Of a stretch of DNA of 64,000 nucleotides, positions 62,944 to 64,000 are shown piece after piece. Position 1 is the stretch's first letter, and every line of letters begins with the position of its first letter. Made by a program: the position numbers and the translations under genes. This DNA comes from Hydrogenibacillus schlegelii (GTDB lineage: Bacteria > Bacillota > Bacilli > Thermicanales > DSM-22653), in the NCBI RefSeq assembly GCF_001653195.1, contig NZ_JXBB01000060.1, positions 1 to 64,000 on the forward strand, in the 5' to 3' direction. The notes beneath the pieces are model-generated. The model saw nothing but the letters and a program-made list of their open reading frames with translations. It had not been told where the DNA came from and did no database searches.

Positions 62944-63671
62944 CGGCGTCCCTCCGCCTGGGCAAGATAGGCGTCCACCACGCGAGGGTCGCTCGCCAGC
63001 GCTTCGGACGGCCCCTCCAGCACCTTTTCGCCGAGCTCCAGCACGACCGCCCGGTGGGCCAGGGCGAGGGCCGCTTTGGCGTTTTGCTCGACGATGAGGA
63101 TGGCCGTCCCTCGACCGTTGATCGCCCGCAAGGTTCGGAAGATGTCCTGCACGACGATCGGCGCGAGCCCCATCGACGGCTCGTCGAGGAGAAGGAGCCG
63201 CGGCCGGCTCATGAGCCCCCGGGCGATGGCGAGCATCTGCTGCTCGCCGCCGGAGAGCGTCCCCGCCGGCTGGTGCAGCCGTTCTTTGAGGCGCGGAAAG
63301 AGCTCGAAGACGAACGCCAGCGTCTCGCGAAGAAAAGCCCGATCCTTCCGCTGCGTAAACCCGCCGAGCTCCAGATTCTCCAGCACCGAAAGCGGGCCGA
63401 ACACCTGCCGTCCCTCAGGGACGTGCACGATGCCTCGACCGACCAGAGCGTCGGGCGGAAGGCCGGTGACGTCTTCGCCGGCGAAGCGGATCCGGCCCCC
63501 GACCGGCCGGACGAGGCCGGACAGGGCCCGGAGCGTCGACGTCTTGCCGGCGCCGTTGGCGCCGAGGAGGGCGACGATCTCGCCGTCGCCGACGGCGAGG
63601 TCGAGGGCCCGCACCGCCGTCACCGGGCCGTAGGCGACCGTGAGGGATTCGACGCGAAGGAGCGCCGTCAT
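62940..63671 (-). CDS. livF: Branched-chain amino-acid type ABC transporter ATPase LivF
   Basis: An ATPase of 243 residues. Walker A GANGAGKTST, signature LSGGEQQMLAIARGL, Walker B LLLLDEPSMGL, and the VEQN loop typical of LivF. Its start overlaps the livG stop and its stop overlaps putM. The coupling with proline catabolism suggests that this transporter takes up proline or related amino acids, rather than only leucine, isoleucine and valine. Confidence 0.92.
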   Translation of the reverse strand: MTALLRVESLTVAYGPVTAVRALDLAVGDGEIVALLGANGAGKTSTLRALSGLVRPVGGRIRFAGEDVTGLPPDALVGRGIVHVPEGRQVFGPLSVLENLELGGFTQRKDRAFLRETLAFVFELFPRLKERLHQPAGTLSGGEQQMLAIARGLMSRPRLLLLDEPSMGLAPIVVQDIFRTLRAINGRGTAILIVEQNAKAALALAHRAVVLELGEKVLEGPSEALASDPRVVDAYLAQAEGRR

Positions 63672-64000
63672 CCGACCGCCTCCTCTCCGAGGTACGCCTC
63701 GACGACCTTGGGATGCCGGAGGACGTCCGCCGGCGGCCCTTCGGCGATTTTCTCGCCGTAGCTTAAGGCGACGACGTGCTCCGAAACATTCGCCACGAGG
63801 CGCATGTCGTGTTCGATGAGGATGACGCCGATTTCGAGCTCGTCCCGGATGCGGCGGATGAGGTCGGCGAGGGCGGCCTTTTCTGCCGGGTTGAGCCCTG
63901 CCGCCGGCTCGTCGAGGAGCAGCAGTTTCGGCCGAAGGGCGATCGCCCGGGCGATTTCCAAAAGCCGCCGATGACCGTACGGCAGCGTCCCGGCGCTCCG
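63668..64000 (-). CDS. livG: Branched-chain amino-acid type ABC transporter ATPase LivG (partial)
   Basis: The C-terminal 110 residues of an ABC ATPase; the gene runs off the right end of the window. Signature LPYGHRRLLEIARA, Walker B LLLLDEPAAGLNP and the EHDM switch histidine mark it as LivG type. The rest of the operon (livG start, permeases, binding protein) should lie to the right. Confidence 0.9.
   Translation of the reverse strand, partial: RSAGTLPYGHRRLLEIARAIALRPKLLLLDEPAAGLNPAEKAALADLIRRIRDELEIGVILIEHDMRLVANVSEHVVALSYGEKIAEGPPADVLRHPKVVEAYLGEEAVG

Overview
This window reads as chromosome of a GC-rich, aerobic, spore-forming member of the Bacillota (Bacilli). Evidence for sporulation is a spoVAC-spoVAD-spoVAE cluster and a gamma-type small acid-soluble spore protein. 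Evidence for aerobic respiration is a caa3-type cytochrome c oxidase cluster with heme A synthesis and assembly genes. The left end keeps much of the order I recall from Bacillus subtilis (mutY, sspE, ntdP/ygaC, gsaB, bcp, perR, ygzB, rrn operon), with extra genes inserted. A thermophile such as Hydrogenibacillus would fit, but this is inference from GC content and gene style; nothing here proves the species.

Layout. 1-410: promoter and leader of an rRNA operon reading left out of the window. 409-11,003: peroxide-stress and housekeeping block (ygzB, perR, nth, a 2-hydroxyacid dehydrogenase, bcp, a YtqB/MnmM-type methyltransferase, a YugP-type protease, a gsaB-like aminomutase, ntdP, sspE, sodA, mutY, ddl). 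11,087-13,878: rhodanese, a small flavoprotein, Mn-catalase. 13,879-15,095: a gene-poor patch with RNA hairpins, a long inverted repeat and a decapitated nitronate monooxygenase. 15,095-17,310: a small zinc-finger gene, then a TPP-riboswitch-controlled thiS-thiG-hydrolase operon. 17,457-22,709: namA, fumC, threonine dehydratase, a membrane protease and a small membrane protein. 22,834-28,140: spoVA genes, trmB, a pseudouridine synthase, pgi. 28,305-36,261: caa3 oxidase, Sco, CtaA, CtaB, CtaG. 36,516-40,476: cardiolipin synthase, a UbiD-like decarboxylase, a Nudix hydrolase. 40,586-46,583: a DUF420 protein, three tandem CorA-type proteins, two Fluc/CrcB proteins, MscS. 46,695-52,306: endonuclease IV, nitroreductase, sulfide:quinone oxidoreductase with a DUF1641 partner, split chromate transporter. 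52,475-57,105: rlmD and gatCAB. 57,282-64,000: a glycolipid glycosyltransferase, an AEC transporter, a broken MFS gene, and proline catabolism (rocA, putM) coupled to a branched-chain-type ABC transporter.

How genes work together. PerR, Bcp, SodA and Mn-catalase form an oxidative-stress set; two Fur-family operator-like palindromes precede perR. CtaA, CtaB, Sco, CtaG and the DUF420 protein supply heme A, copper and assembly for the CtaCDEF oxidase. LivG, LivF, PutM and RocA overlap or adjoin in one direction, which suggests amino-acid uptake feeding proline breakdown to glutamate.

Most notable oddities: three tandem CorA paralogs of which two have lost the GMN signature; a run of hairpins with no gene at 13.9-14.1 kb; repeated tandem duplications at translation starts (thiS, threonine dehydratase, nitroreductase); a 27-bp repeat in the DUF1641 gene; and a heme A synthase lacking one of the usual four heme-ligand histidines.
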